Source: Candidatus Syntrophosphaera sp. (GTDB taxonomy: Bacteria; Cloacimonadota; Cloacimonadia; Cloacimonadales; Cloacimonadaceae). Taken from it: 36,518 nucleotides of DNA. The DNA lies in contig JAHYIU010000011.1 of assembly GCA_019429425.1 (NCBI GenBank), forward strand, positions 1 to 36,518. The letters are read 5' to 3'. The first letter of the stretch is position 1, and every line of letters begins with the position of its first letter. The position numbers and the translations under genes are program-made. A model generated the notes under the pieces. The model searched no databases, was not told the DNA's origin, and saw nothing but the letters and a program-made list of their open reading frames with translations. Of the stretch, positions 8,415 through 17,278 are shown piece by piece.

Positions 8415-9869
8415 TCAGTCCGGGAGCGGAAAGAGGGGGTCGAGCACTTTTACGGCGCGAACGTCATCCACCCTGCGCACCGGCGTGGTGAGCGGCGCTT
8501 CATGCAGCAGTTCCGGATTTTCCCGGCATTCCCGCGCGATCCCGATCATGGCATCAGCAAAGGAATCCAGGGATTCTTTGCTTTCGGTTTCGGTGGGCTC
8601 CACCATCAGCGCCTCCGGCACGATCAGGGGAAAATAGATCGTGGGCGCGTGGAAGCCCTTGTCCAGCAACCGCTTGGCGATATCCAGGGTGCTGATCCCA
8701 AATTCCTTTTTCTGCCACTGGCCATCCGCCACAAACTCGTGCATGCAATGTTCCGGATATTGGATATGGTAATAGTCCTTGAGCAGGGCCTTCAGATAGT
8801 TGGCATTGATCACGGCGTTTTCTGATACGCGCCTGATCCCTTGCGGGCCCAGCATCTTGATGTAGACATAGGCGCGCAGGTTGACAGCGAAGTTGCCGTA
8901 GAAGCTGTGCACCTTGCCGATGGAGCTGGCTGCGTGAGCGTAATCCAGGAAATAGCCATCCCCGCCTTTGGCTACGAGGGGCACGGGCAGATAGGGGACC
9001 AGTTTTTCCACCACTCCGACCGGCCCGCTGCCGGGCCCGCCGCCGCCATGAGGCGTGGTGAAGGTCTTGTGCAGATTGAAGTGCATCACGTCGAAGCCGA
9101 TCTTGCCGGGCTGGACTATTCCCATGATGGCGTTCAGGTTCGCCCCGTCCATGTAGATGAGGCCGTCCACGGCGTGGATGATGGAGGCGATCTCCTCGAT
9201 CTGGTCTTCGAACAGGCCCAGGGTGTTGGGATTGGTGAGCATGAATCCGGCGGTGCGGTCATCCACCAGGCTTTTCAGGTGCTGGATATCGCAGCGGCCG
9301 CGGGCGTCGGATTTGAGTTCCACGACCTCGTAACCGACCAGGGAGCAGGTGGCCGGATTGGTGCCGTGCGCTGAATCGGGGATGATGATCCTGGTCTTGT
9401 GCTGGTTGCCTTTGGCCTTGTGGTAGGCGGCGACGATCTTGATGCCAGTAAATTCGCCCTGCGCGCCGGCCACGGGCTGCAGCGTCACCTGGCTCATGCC
9501 GGAGATCTCCGCCAGAGCACTCTGCAATTCGTAAAGGATCTCCAAAGACCCTTGCAGCGTGCCTTCCGGCTGGTAGGGATGGAGGTTGTTGAAGCCGGAA
9601 TGGCGGATCAGGGATTCATGCAGCTTGGGATTGTATTTCATGGTGCAGCTGCCCAGGGGATAGAGTCCCTTTTCGATGAAGTGGTTCTTGTGGGAAAGCG
9701 CGATGTAGTGGCGCATGACGTCCAGTTCGCTCACTTCGGGCAGGCGTGCTTTTTTCTGCCTGAGGTTTTCCGCGGGGATGAGGCTTTCCAGGGGGGTGTC
9801 GATCTCGCGGGCCGGAAGGGTCACGCCCCGCCTGCCTTTGACGCTGTATTCAAAGATGGTCTTACTCAT
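8415..9869 (-). CDS. gcvPB: Glycine dehydrogenase (aminomethyl-transferring) subunit 2
   Basis: This gene encodes 484 residues. It is the PLP-carrying half of the split P-protein of the glycine cleavage system, which decarboxylates glycine and passes aminomethyl to the lipoyl H-protein. The PLP lysine is in HFNLHKTFTTPHGGGGPGSG (Lys268), followed by the glycine-rich phosphate-binding loop. PLGSCTMKYNPK, HPYQPEG and DSAHGTNPA are family landmarks. The start overlaps gcvPA by 8 nt, so the subunits are co-translated. The gene ends 41 nt before the ompH-like start with no terminator seen, so the envelope genes may be read from the same transcript. gcvT and gcvH are not in the window. Confidence 0.95.
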   Translation of the reverse strand: MSKTIFEYSVKGRRGVTLPAREIDTPLESLIPAENLRQKKARLPEVSELDVMRHYIALSHKNHFIEKGLYPLGSCTMKYNPKLHESLIRHSGFNNLHPYQPEGTLQGSLEILYELQSALAEISGMSQVTLQPVAGAQGEFTGIKIVAAYHKAKGNQHKTRIIIPDSAHGTNPATCSLVGYEVVELKSDARGRCDIQHLKSLVDDRTAGFMLTNPNTLGLFEDQIEEIASIIHAVDGLIYMDGANLNAIMGIVQPGKIGFDVMHFNLHKTFTTPHGGGGPGSGPVGVVEKLVPYLPVPLVAKGGDGYFLDYAHAASSIGKVHSFYGNFAVNLRAYVYIKMLGPQGIRRVSENAVINANYLKALLKDYYHIQYPEHCMHEFVADGQWQKKEFGISTLDIAKRLLDKGFHAPTIYFPLIVPEALMVEPTETESKESLDSFADAMIGIARECRENPELLHEAPLTTPVRRVDDVRAVKVLDPLFPLPD

Positions 9870-11208
9870 GGTTCAACTCCCGCATTGCCGCTACGAATTC
9901 ATCGATCCTGGCCTTGGTCTTCTTTTCCGTGACCGCGATCAGCAGTTCATTCTGATGCCCGAAGCGCTGCAGGTCCACTCCGGGATAGATGGATTGATCC
10001 AGCATTTCGGAAATGATCCGCTCCGCCGGGAGCTTGGTTTTAAGGACAAATTCCTTGAAAAAGGGTGCGGAGGGGTAGGCCAGCCCGCAGCCGGGGACCT
10101 TGGCCAGTTCCGAGGCCAGGTAATGCGCTTTCTGGGCGCTCTGGGTGGCCGCTTCCACCAAACATTCGCGTCCCATCAGGCTCAGATAGACCGTGGCGGC
10201 CAGAGTGCAGAGGGACTGGTTGGAACAGATGTTCGAGGTCGCCTTGGCCCGCCGGATATGTTGTTCCCTGGCCTGGAGGGTGAGAGCGTAGGCCCGCTTT
10301 CCTTCTTTGTCCAAAGTTCCGCCGACGATCCGGCCCGGCATCATGCGCGCCATGTCCAGCTTGGTGGCGAAAAAGCCGAACAGCGGCCCGCCCATGTACA
10401 TGCTGTTTCCCAGGGCCTGGCCTTCGCCCACGGCTATATCAGCCCCGTAAACAGCAGGTGGAGTGAGTATCGCCAGGGAAATGGGATCCACGGCCGCGAT
10501 CAGCAGGCATTTGGGGTTGGAATGAACGATGCCGTCCAGAGCCTGAACGGGCTCGATATTGCCATAAAAATTGGGGGTTTGCACCACCACGCTGCCGACG
10601 CTCTCATCCATCATGCCCCTGAGGGCTGCGATATCCAGAACTCCGTCTTTGGCAGGGCAGGTGAGCAGTTCCACGCCGATCCCCTCGGTGTAGATGCTGA
10701 TCACTTTGACGTATTCGGGATGCAGGGTGGCGGGGAGGATCGCCTTCAGCAGCTTGTTTTTGCGCGCCGCCATGAGGATCGCTTCCGCGATGGCCGAAGC
10801 CCCGTCATACATCGAGGCGTTGGCGATCTCCATTCCGGTGAGCTCGCAGATCATGGTCTGGTACTCATAGATGAATTGCAAAGTGCCCTGGCTCACCTCG
10901 GCCTGATAGGGGGTGTAGGCCGTGAAAAATTCCGGGCGGGAAACGATCGTGTCCACGGCGGCGGGGATGAAATGGTCATAGACGCCGGCCCCGAGGAAGG
11001 AATTGGCGCTTTGCGCGCAGAAGTTTCCGGAGACCCGTTCATTGATCAATCTGGTGATCTCCAGCTCCGATAACGGCTCATCCAGGGCCAGAGGCTGTTT
11101 CAGGCGCAGTTTTTCCGGGATCGAGGCGATCAGCTCTTCAAACGAGCTCACTCCGATCCGGCCGAGCATCTCGCGCCGTTCCGCGTCGGTATTGGATATG
11201 TAGGGCAT
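9862..11208 (-). CDS. gcvPA: Glycine dehydrogenase (aminomethyl-transferring) subunit 1
   Basis: This gene encodes 448 residues. It is the non-PLP subunit of the two-part P-protein. Family landmarks are MPYISNTDAERREMLG at the start, FLGAGVYDHFIPAAVD, FFTAYTPYQAEVSQG and YEYQTMICELTGMEIANAS. Together with GcvPB it forms the alpha2-beta2 enzyme. GGAGAG lies 5 nt before the ATG at 11208. A TTGACA box lies on the minus strand at 11276-11281, but no good -10 follows at 16-18 nt. I see no glycine riboswitch in the upstream 360 bp. The context suggests use of glycine, or one-carbon supply, in an amino-acid fermenter. Confidence 0.95.
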   Translation of the reverse strand: MPYISNTDAERREMLGRIGVSSFEELIASIPEKLRLKQPLALDEPLSELEITRLINERVSGNFCAQSANSFLGAGVYDHFIPAAVDTIVSRPEFFTAYTPYQAEVSQGTLQFIYEYQTMICELTGMEIANASMYDGASAIAEAILMAARKNKLLKAILPATLHPEYVKVISIYTEGIGVELLTCPAKDGVLDIAALRGMMDESVGSVVVQTPNFYGNIEPVQALDGIVHSNPKCLLIAAVDPISLAILTPPAVYGADIAVGEGQALGNSMYMGGPLFGFFATKLDMARMMPGRIVGGTLDKEGKRAYALTLQAREQHIRRAKATSNICSNQSLCTLAATVYLSLMGRECLVEAATQSAQKAHYLASELAKVPGCGLAYPSAPFFKEFVLKTKLPAERIISEMLDQSIYPGVDLQRFGHQNELLIAVTEKKTKARIDEFVAAMRELNHE

Positions 11209-11364
11209 TATCTCTCCTTGCTGACAGCTTATGCCGAAAGTATGATTTTTATCACTTTTCTGGATGCGCGGATTATGTCAATTGTAAATTTGAAAAACCA
11301 GTTCTGAGCGACAGGGCTGCTGTTTTTCAAGGTTGCCTTTTTCCCCCTTTTTTCTGGCTCACCC

Positions 11365-11406
11365 GCCACTCACTTATCTCCCGCCGAGTACCCGCCAAGC
11401 CGGCGG
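11365..11406 (+). repeat. 42-bp inverted repeat, left copy (flanks rnf operon)
   Basis: The sequence 11365-11406 (starting GCCACTCACTTATCTCCCGC and ending GCCGGCGG) is the reverse complement of 17110-17151 with a single mismatch in 42 positions. The two copies sit outside the rnfCDGEAB operon, facing each other. Each contains the GC-rich palindrome CCGCC-AAGCC-GGCGG. No target-site duplication or transposase is visible. Confidence 0.85.
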
Positions 11407-11514
11407 GTGGTTAACGGGAGGCGGGCAAGAGGCGGGTGAGCCGGAGATAAGGGCGGAAAAGCAAGGGAAATGCGGGTAACCAGGATATCCAGGGAACGAT
11501 TCAGGGGCAATGAT

Positions 11515-11541
11515 AACAAAAGGGACGGCGCGGGCCGTCCC
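11515..11541 (-). terminator. Rho-independent terminator of the rnf operon
   Basis: On the minus strand an 8-bp perfect GC-rich stem (GGGACGGC / GCCGTCCC at 11522-11541, 4-nt loop) is followed by TTTTGTTAT. It lies 30 nt after the rnfB stop. This should end the rnf transcript before gcvPA. Confidence 0.8.
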
Positions 11542-11570
11542 ATCTGGTAACAATAATTGGCAGCAGAGGG

Positions 11571-12605
11571 TCAGTCAACCATCCTGATCGCCTGCTTGGG
11601 GCATTTCTGCACGCAGATCTCGCAGCCGACGCATTTATCCCGGTCGATCTTGTGCAGCTGCTTCACTTCCCCTGTAATGGCCTGCACGGGGCAGTTTTTG
11701 GCGCAGATGGTGCAGCCGATGCAGAGTTCGTCGATGATCCCGGCTTTTTTCCGGGCGCAGCAGAGCAGGTCGAGGATCGCCCCTGTGGGGCAAACCGTGG
11801 CGCAGAGGCCGCAGTTGATGCAGACGGAGTAATCGATCCGGGCCAGGTTGTTTTCGATGGTGATGGCCTGGACCGGGCATTTCTTGGAGCAGATCCCGCA
11901 GCCGATACAGGGATGGCCGCTGCCGCATAATTGTTTGGCCAGCGGGCCTTTATCCTGGGAGGAGCAGTTGATGTGCACGTTGCGGTTGACCGGCACGAGG
12001 TCGATGAGGCCGCGGGGGCAGGCTTTGACGCAAGCGCCGCAGCCGGTGCATTTTTCGGGGTCGATGACGCGCATTCCACTGGCATCGATGGAGATCGCGT
12101 CGAACTTGCAGGCCCTGAGGCAGTCGTTGTAGCCCACGCAGCCCCAGGCGCAGGCGTTGGGCCCTCCGGCGATGTTCACGGCCGATTTGCAGCTTTCAAT
12201 GCCGCGGTAGGCGTATCTCCGGTTGGTGTTCTCGTAGCCGCCTGAGGAGCAATGGATCACGGCGATCTTGGGGATGGCGGATCCGGCCTCCATGCCCATG
12301 ATCCTGGCTATGGCTGCCGCGGCGGCTGCTCCGCCCGGGGCGCAGAGGTTGATCTCCAAACCCTCGTGGACGATCGCGTCCGCGTAGCCCGCGCAGCCTG
12401 CTTTGGCGCAGCCTCCGCAGTTGGCTCCGGGCAGGGCGGCGATGATCTGTTCCACTCTCGGATCGACCTGCACTTCAAAGATCTTGGAGGCGAAGGCCAG
12501 GATCAATCCAAAGACCAGGCCCATCGCGCCGACGATGATCACCGGAAGCCCGATCTGGGAGACGATTCCAGCCGCGAGGGGAAGGGATATCAAAGCAAAA
12601 GTCAT
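11571..12605 (-). CDS. rnfB: Rnf electron transport complex subunit B (polyferredoxin)
   Basis: This gene encodes 344 residues. RnfB takes electrons from reduced ferredoxin into the membrane Rnf complex (ferredoxin:NAD+ oxidoreductase coupled to Na+ or H+ export). It has an N-terminal membrane helix (about 17-41), then a four-Cys cluster motif ([10 protein letters not shown] with a later Cys at NLC). Three pairs of [4Fe-4S] motifs follow: [15 protein letters not shown] + [24 protein letters not shown] + [12 protein letters not shown], and [12 protein letters not shown] + [12 protein letters not shown]. That predicts seven clusters, well above the three of the short E. coli RsxB type. It is the last gene of the operon and is followed by a terminator. 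Confidence 0.95.
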   Translation of the reverse strand: MTFALISLPLAAGIVSQIGLPVIIVGAMGLVFGLILAFASKIFEVQVDPRVEQIIAALPGANCGGCAKAGCAGYADAIVHEGLEINLCAPGGAAAAAAIARIMGMEAGSAIPKIAVIHCSSGGYENTNRRYAYRGIESCKSAVNIAGGPNACAWGCVGYNDCLRACKFDAISIDASGMRVIDPEKCTGCGACVKACPRGLIDLVPVNRNVHINCSSQDKGPLAKQLCGSGHPCIGCGICSKKCPVQAITIENNLARIDYSVCINCGLCATVCPTGAILDLLCCARKKAGIIDELCIGCTICAKNCPVQAITGEVKQLHKIDRDKCVGCEICVQKCPKQAIRMVD

Positions 12606-12617
12606 CTCACCCTCCCT

Positions 12618-13220
12618 TTAGATCTTCAGGCCCATGAAGCCGTAAAACGCCAAAGCCATGATCCCCGCGAGGATCAACCCGCTGGGCATGCCGCGCATGC
12701 TTTTGGGCATATCCACCAGTTCCAGGCGCTCGCGGATCCCCGCCATGGCCAGCAGCACCAGGGTGAAGCCCACCCCGGAGAAGAAGCCGTTGAGGATGGC
12801 AAAGAGGAAGTTGTAGCTCGATCCGTCGGCCAGGGGCGTCACGTTGAGGATGGCCACGCCCAGAACGGCGCAATTGGTGGTGATCAGGGGCAGATACACT
12901 CCCAGCGAGCGATACAGGGCCGGGGCGTTCTTTTGGATCACCATTTCCACAAACTGCACCAGAGAGGCGATGGTGAGGATGAAGGCCAGGGTGCGCAGAT
13001 ACTCTATATTATAAGGAAGGAGCAGATATTTGTAGATCAGGAAAGTGATCGCCGAGGCCAGGGTCATCACGAAGATCACGGCCATGCCCATGCCAAAGGC
13101 GGAATCCAGCTTTTTGGAGACACCCAGGTAGGGGCAGAGGCCCAAAAACCTTGCCAGAACGAAGTTTTGGATGAAGATGGCGGTTATCGCCAGCACGAAG
13201 ATTTGTCCGAGGGTACCCAT
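12618..13220 (-). CDS. rnfA: Rnf electron transport complex subunit A
   Basis: This gene encodes 200 residues and an integral membrane protein with six predicted helices. FIQNFVLARFLGLCPYLGVS and LITTNCAVLG are the signature segments of RnfA/NqrE, including the Cys residues that bind the intramembrane iron-sulfur centre with RnfE. It is homologous to RnfE in inverted topology. The start overlaps the rnfE stop by one base. Gene order rnfC-D-G-E-A-B is the standard one. Confidence 0.95.
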   Translation of the reverse strand: MGTLGQIFVLAITAIFIQNFVLARFLGLCPYLGVSKKLDSAFGMGMAVIFVMTLASAITFLIYKYLLLPYNIEYLRTLAFILTIASLVQFVEMVIQKNAPALYRSLGVYLPLITTNCAVLGVAILNVTPLADGSSYNFLFAILNGFFSGVGFTLVLLAMAGIRERLELVDMPKSMRGMPSGLILAGIMALAFYGFMGLKI

Positions 13221-13810
13221 TATTTCTTCTCCTTCAGCATGTTCATGGCGGCCATCAGAAAGCCCAGCGTGATGAAAGCGCCGGGCGCCAGAATGGCCAT
13301 CAGCATCGGATCGTAGGCATTGGGCATGACCCTGATGTTCAGCCAGGTGCCGTTGCCCAGGATCTCGCGGAAAGTTGCAACCACCACCAGCGCCAGGGTG
13401 AAGCCCAGCCCCATGCCGATCCCGTCGGCCAGGGAATTGAGCACGTTGTTTTTGCTGGCAAAAGCCTCCGCCCGGCCCAGGATGATGCAGTTCACCACGA
13501 TCAGCGGGATGAACAGGCCCAGCGATCTATGCAGGTCCGGCACGTAGGCGGCCATCATCATGTCCACGATGGTCACGAAGGAGGCGATCACCACGATGTA
13601 GACCGGGATGCGGATCTTGGCCGGGGTCACGTTCTTGATCAGGGAGATGATGAGGTTGGAGCAGACAAGCACGAAGGTGGCCGCGGCGCCCATGCCGATG
13701 GCGTTGTTCACGGAGGTCGAGACGGCCAGGGTGGGGCACAATCCCAAAACGATCACGAAGATCGGGTTTTCCTTGATGATGCCTTTGGTGAGTTGAGCCA
13801 TGAATTTCAT
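13220..13810 (-). CDS. rnfE: Rnf electron transport complex subunit E
   Basis: This gene encodes 196 residues and six membrane helices. IVLGLCPTLAVSTSVNNAIG and LIVVNCIILGRAEAFASKN are RnfE/NqrD signatures; the two Cys residues pair with those of RnfA. MKFMAQLTKGIIKENPIFV is the usual cytoplasmic start. The start overlaps the rnfG stop by 4 nt, so translation is coupled. Confidence 0.95.
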   Translation of the reverse strand: MKFMAQLTKGIIKENPIFVIVLGLCPTLAVSTSVNNAIGMGAAATFVLVCSNLIISLIKNVTPAKIRIPVYIVVIASFVTIVDMMMAAYVPDLHRSLGLFIPLIVVNCIILGRAEAFASKNNVLNSLADGIGMGLGFTLALVVVATFREILGNGTWLNIRVMPNAYDPMLMAILAPGAFITLGFLMAAMNMLKEKK

Positions 13811-14382
13811 CGTATAACCTCCCTTTCTGCCAGTTTGGCCTCGACGTCCTTTTGCACAGCGAGGATCTGTTCCTTAAGCGAACTGGCGATGGCCCGCGAG
13901 GTGATCGTCGCGCCCGTCAGGGAAGCGATCCCGCCGCCGTCTTTGTCCACCAGGACCTGGTCAATTGCCAGGCCTTTGAATTTGCCGGTGAATTCCGGTT
14001 TGGTGCAGTTCGCGCCCAGCCCGGGGGTTTCGGCTTGTTCCACGATCTGGATGTTGATCACGTTAAAATCATTGTCCACGGCGGCCATGGTCTTCACCGT
14101 GCTGCTGTAGCCGGCTTTGGCGGCCGTGAAGGTATAGCCTTTGATCTGGTTGGTCTCCGGATTGCGGGCGATGAAATAGACCAGGGAATCCGCGTCGGCG
14201 ACGTAAGCGGCCACCCGGTCGAATTCCGCGCCGGGGATCAAGAACTGGCGGGCCTCCATTTCCTGTTTCGCCTTGAGCTGGTCGATCCTGGGCCTGGTGA
14301 TGGAATTCACATAGGCCAGGATGCCGGTTGCAACGGCGCAAAAGAGCAAAAGGATGAGGCCGAGTTTGAGGTAGTATCTCAT
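13807..14382 (-). CDS. rnfG: Rnf electron transport complex subunit G (flavoprotein)
   Basis: This gene encodes 191 residues from the ATG at 14382. The longer reading to 14721 overlaps rnfD and has no family similarity, so it was dropped. One N-terminal membrane helix (about 7-26) anchors a periplasmic FMN-binding domain. The motif SLTGATITS carries the expected flavinylated Thr (Thr159), to which FMN is attached by an ApbE/Ftp enzyme (not in the window). ETPGLGA is also conserved. The start overlaps the rnfD stop by 4 nt. Confidence 0.93.
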   Translation of the reverse strand: MRYYLKLGLILLLFCAVATGILAYVNSITRPRIDQLKAKQEMEARQFLIPGAEFDRVAAYVADADSLVYFIARNPETNQIKGYTFTAAKAGYSSTVKTMAAVDNDFNVINIQIVEQAETPGLGANCTKPEFTGKFKGLAIDQVLVDKDGGGIASLTGATITSRAIASSLKEQILAVQKDVEAKLAEREVIR

Positions 14383-15500
14383 TTCTTCACCTTCCCGAAA
14401 GCTTTTGGCATGGTTATCTTGTCGATCAGGGGCGTCATCACGTTCATGAACAGGATCGAATAGGAAACGCCTTCCGGATAGCCTCCCACCAGGCGGATCA
14501 CCACAGTGAGCACTCCGCAGCCGATGGCAAAGACGATCCTGCCGTTCTTGGTCAGCGGGCTGGTCGTGTAGTCCGTGGCCATGAAAAAGGCCCCCAGCAT
14601 CAAACCGCCTGAGAAGATATGGAAGAAGGGCAGCATGACCGAATAGCCAGTTCCCGGGATACTCCCGAACAGGAAGGTGAGGATAAACACCGTTCCAATG
14701 TAGAACAGCGGGATGCGCCATTCGATGATGTTCTTCCAGAGCAGGTAGAGAGCGCCCAAAAGGAGCGCGAAAGCGGAAACCTCGCCGATGCAGCCGCCGA
14801 TATTGCCCCAGAACAGCGATTTGAGCGTGCCCAGGTCGAAGAGGCTGTTGAAGATCTTGTTGCCGAGGTCGGAATTGAGGGCGGGATCGCTGGTCATGGT
14901 GTTCACAAAGCTGGTGTCACGCAGGGTCTGGGCCACTTTCAGGGGCGTGGAGCCGGTCACCAGGTCGTAGGCCTTGGTGGAAAGTGCCTGCAGGTTGGGA
15001 TGGATCAGGTTCAGATTCGTGATCCCGTTGATGGAGGCTTCATTCAGGCCGCGCTTGAGCGTTGGCACCCAGCAGTTCCCCGTCATCAGCGAGGGCCAGG
15101 AAGCCAGCAGGAAAGCCCGGCCCAGGAGGGCGGGATTCACGGGATTGTTGCCCAGCCCGCCAAAGACCTGTTTGCCCACGGCGATGGCGAAAACGGAGCC
15201 CATGACGGGCAGCCACCAGGGCGAGCCGGCGGAGATGTTGTAGGTGAGCAGCATGCCGGTGAGGACGGCGGAACCGTCATAAACAGTGACCGGCACCTTG
15301 CGCAGTTTCTGGATCAAAGCTTCGGTGAGCACCGCGGCGGCGACCCCGATCAGGGTGAGCCAGAGGGTGCGGAAGCCCCAGTAATAAACGGAAAACAGCA
15401 GCGCCGGGAGCAGCGCGAGCACCACGTTCCACATCACGTTCGGGATGCTGGTGCGGTCGTGCAGATGGGGCGCGGGGGAGACAGTGTATCTATCTTTCAT
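14379..15500 (-). CDS. rnfD: Rnf electron transport complex subunit D
   Basis: This gene encodes 373 residues from MKDRYTVSPAPHLHD at 15500. A longer in-frame start at 15596 would lie inside rnfC and adds unrelated sequence. RnfD is a multi-helix membrane protein (NqrB family) forming part of the ion channel. DGSAVLTGMLLTYN and FGGLGNNPVNPALLGRAF are conserved. VTGSTPLK holds the likely FMN-linked Thr (Thr185) in a slightly variant motif (TGST instead of SGAT). It lies 10 nt after rnfC. Confidence 0.93.
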   Translation of the reverse strand: MKDRYTVSPAPHLHDRTSIPNVMWNVVLALLPALLFSVYYWGFRTLWLTLIGVAAAVLTEALIQKLRKVPVTVYDGSAVLTGMLLTYNISAGSPWWLPVMGSVFAIAVGKQVFGGLGNNPVNPALLGRAFLLASWPSLMTGNCWVPTLKRGLNEASINGITNLNLIHPNLQALSTKAYDLVTGSTPLKVAQTLRDTSFVNTMTSDPALNSDLGNKIFNSLFDLGTLKSLFWGNIGGCIGEVSAFALLLGALYLLWKNIIEWRIPLFYIGTVFILTFLFGSIPGTGYSVMLPFFHIFSGGLMLGAFFMATDYTTSPLTKNGRIVFAIGCGVLTVVIRLVGGYPEGVSYSILFMNVMTPLIDKITMPKAFGKVKK

Positions 15501-15510
15501 CGTCAAACCT

Positions 15511-16833
15511 CTATTTCCTGGCCCGCAGGCGTTCGGCCTGGCGGATCTTGCCGGTGTCGATCCATTGCACCAATCTGATGTGCGCGGGGCAGACATAGGC
15601 GCAGCTTCCGCATTTCATGCAGTCTTCGAGCCCGCTTTGGACGGCCAGGTCCAGGTCCGCGCCTTTCACCGCCTGGGCGATCAGGCTGGGCAGCAGGTTC
15701 ATTGGGCAGACGTCCACGCAGCGGGCGCAGCGCAGGCAATTCCGTTCCTCGATCTCGCCGGCTTCCTTTTGGCCCATCAGCACCAAGCCGCTGCTTCCCT
15801 TGCCCATCGGGGCTTCCAGGCCGGGCAGGGCAAAGCCCATCATCGGGCCGCCGGAGATCGCCTTGCCGATTTCCGCGGTGGTGCCGCCGCAAAATTCCAC
15901 CAAATCGGCCAGGGGTGTGCCGATCCGCGCCATGAGGTTCTTGGGGTTTTTGACGATGCTGCCGGTGATGGAGATGACCCTTTCCACCAGGGGCTTCTTA
16001 TAGCGGACGGCCTCATAGATCGCGCGGGCGGTACCCACGTTTTGCACCACCACGCCCACAGCCATGGGCAATCCGCCGGCCGGAACCTTGCGCTTCGTAG
16101 CGGCGTAGATGAGCTGCTTTTCCGCGCCCTGGGGATATTGCAGTTTCAGGGGCACAACGTTGATCTTGCTTTCCCCGGCGAGCAGCTTGCCCAGCAGTTC
16201 GATGGCGTCGGGCTTGTTCGCCTCGATGCCGATGCTGCCTTGGGTCGCGCCCAAAACCTTCATCAGGATCTTCAGGCCGCTGATGATCTCCTCCGGCTTT
16301 TCCAGCATCAGCCGGTAATCCGAGGTCAGATAGGGCTCGCATTCCACCCCATTGAGGATCACCGTGTTGATCGGTTTGTCCTCGGGCGGGGAAAGCTTCA
16401 CGAAGGTGGGAAATCCGGCCCCGCCCATGCCGCAGATGCCCGCGTCGGCGATCCGCTGCTTCATCTCGGCGGCGGGAAGTTCCAGAAAACCAGGATTGTC
16501 AGTCATTTCCACCCAGCTGTCCAGTCCGTCGCCGGTGATCTCGATCGCTTTCATCATCGCTCCCGCGGGATGGGGGAAGATATCGATTTTGGTGACCTTG
16601 CCGCTGATGCTGGCGTGCTGGGGAATGGATACGAACCCCGCGGCCTCGGCGATCAGCTGGCCGGTTTTCACCTCATCGCCAACCTTGACGACAGGGCTGG
16701 AAGGCCCTCCGATATGCTGGGAAAGGGGGATCACCACCCGCGGGGGCAGAGGCGCCGGCTCGATCCCGGCCGAGGCGGAAAAATGCTTGTAGTCATGGGG
16801 ATGGACACCCCCGGGGAAGGTTTTTAGCTTCAT
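15511..16833 (-). CDS. rnfC: Rnf electron transport complex subunit C
   Basis: This gene encodes 440 residues from the ATG at 16833, chosen because MKLKTFPGGVHPHDYKHF is the usual RnfC start and GGGAG precedes it by 7 nt. The extension to 16926 looks non-coding. RnfC is the peripheral NADH-binding subunit. It has an N-terminal SLBB/barrel-like domain (QHIGGPSSPVVKVGDEVKTG), an NqrF/NuoF-like FMN/NADH domain (NGVECEPYLTSDYRLM, GGPMMGFALPG) and two [4Fe-4S] motifs, CLRCARCVDVCP and CMKCGSCAYVCP. It is the first gene of the operon. Confidence 0.95.
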   Translation of the reverse strand: MKLKTFPGGVHPHDYKHFSASAGIEPAPLPPRVVIPLSQHIGGPSSPVVKVGDEVKTGQLIAEAAGFVSIPQHASISGKVTKIDIFPHPAGAMMKAIEITGDGLDSWVEMTDNPGFLELPAAEMKQRIADAGICGMGGAGFPTFVKLSPPEDKPINTVILNGVECEPYLTSDYRLMLEKPEEIISGLKILMKVLGATQGSIGIEANKPDAIELLGKLLAGESKINVVPLKLQYPQGAEKQLIYAATKRKVPAGGLPMAVGVVVQNVGTARAIYEAVRYKKPLVERVISITGSIVKNPKNLMARIGTPLADLVEFCGGTTAEIGKAISGGPMMGFALPGLEAPMGKGSSGLVLMGQKEAGEIEERNCLRCARCVDVCPMNLLPSLIAQAVKGADLDLAVQSGLEDCMKCGSCAYVCPAHIRLVQWIDTGKIRQAERLRARK

Positions 16834-17013
16834 TAACGCTCCCTTGGTCTCTTGCGAGTCTGGAATTTTTTTTTGTGTCCCACATTTTGAACCTGTCCAT
16901 ATCAGGCAAGTTTTTTTTTGGGCCACGGCCTCAGCAAGCCCTCCCGCACTTTTTGCCAGCGGAAAATCGGAGGATGATCACAAACACGGAGACGCAGAGG
17001 GTGGAACGCCCCA

Positions 17014-17069
17014 CTCTTAACTCTTAACTCTTAACTCTTAACTCTTAACTCTTCACTCTTCACTCTTAA
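17014..17069 (+). repeat. Tandem heptamer array (CTCTTAA)x8
   Basis: Eight consecutive 7-bp units occupy 17014-17069. Units 1-5 and 8 are CTCTTAA; units 6 and 7 are CTCTTCA. The array is too short and uniform to be CRISPR and lies in the intergenic repeat region. Confidence 0.95.
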
Positions 17070-17109
17070 CTCCAATTCCCCCGCCACCAATCCGCCACCC
17101 GCCGACCAA

Positions 17110-17151
17110 CCGCCGGCTTGGCGGGAACTCGGCGGGAGATAAGTGAGTGGC
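17110..17151 (-). repeat. 42-bp inverted repeat, right copy (flanks rnf operon)
   Basis: This is the partner of 11365-11406 in opposite orientation, with 41 of 42 positions matching. It lies about 280 bp upstream of rnfC. Outside the arms the two loci differ, so the shared unit is confined to this block. Confidence 0.85.
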
Positions 17152-17278
17152 AGGCGGGTCGCGTATCAGAAACATACAACTCCGTCAATTGTGGGTTACC
17201 CATTTTTCCTACTGATTCCGTGGATCAAACGGATTGGACGGAGATTGAGGTTTCCCGCAGATTGGGTGGGATCCGTCC

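Larger units (their letters stand above)
11209..11570. other. Gene-free stretch between rnfB and gcvPA with GC-rich palindromes
   Basis: This 362-bp stretch contains no gene. It holds the rnf terminator (11515-11541), one copy of a 42-bp repeat (11365-11406) and further GC-rich complementary blocks. Arm 11356-11367 (GGCTCACCCGCC) pairs with 11431-11442. Arm 11391-11396 pairs with 11402-11407 around AAGCC. The part nearest gcvPA (11209-11290) is AT-richer and should contain that gene's promoter. Confidence 0.7.

Noticed and set aside
11276-11281. Promoter of gcvPA (TTGACA on the minus strand)
   Set aside because: No acceptable -10 hexamer lies 16-18 nt downstream. The same problem applies to the TTGACA at 4444-4449 upstream of the WecA-like gene.
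11209-11300. Glycine riboswitch upstream of gcvPA
   Set aside because: I could not find the expected paired-aptamer core. The GC-rich palindromes nearby are explained by the dispersed repeat.
12252-13316. Plus-strand open frame of 354 codons antisense to rnfB/rnfA
   Set aside because: It lies wholly opposite clear rnf genes. Its composition (His/Gln/Gly/Asp-rich) is that of a shadow frame in GC-rich coding DNA.
14383-14721. Longer N-terminus for RnfG overlapping rnfD
   Set aside because: The added sequence is an out-of-frame reading of rnfD. The start at 14382 gives the normal single membrane helix.
16834-16926. Longer N-terminus for RnfC
   Set aside because: The 31-residue extension has no homology. 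The ATG at 16833 has a good Shine-Dalgarno and the canonical RnfC start.
17014-17069. Possible CRISPR array
   Set aside because: Units are 7 bp with no spacers and no cas genes are in the window.
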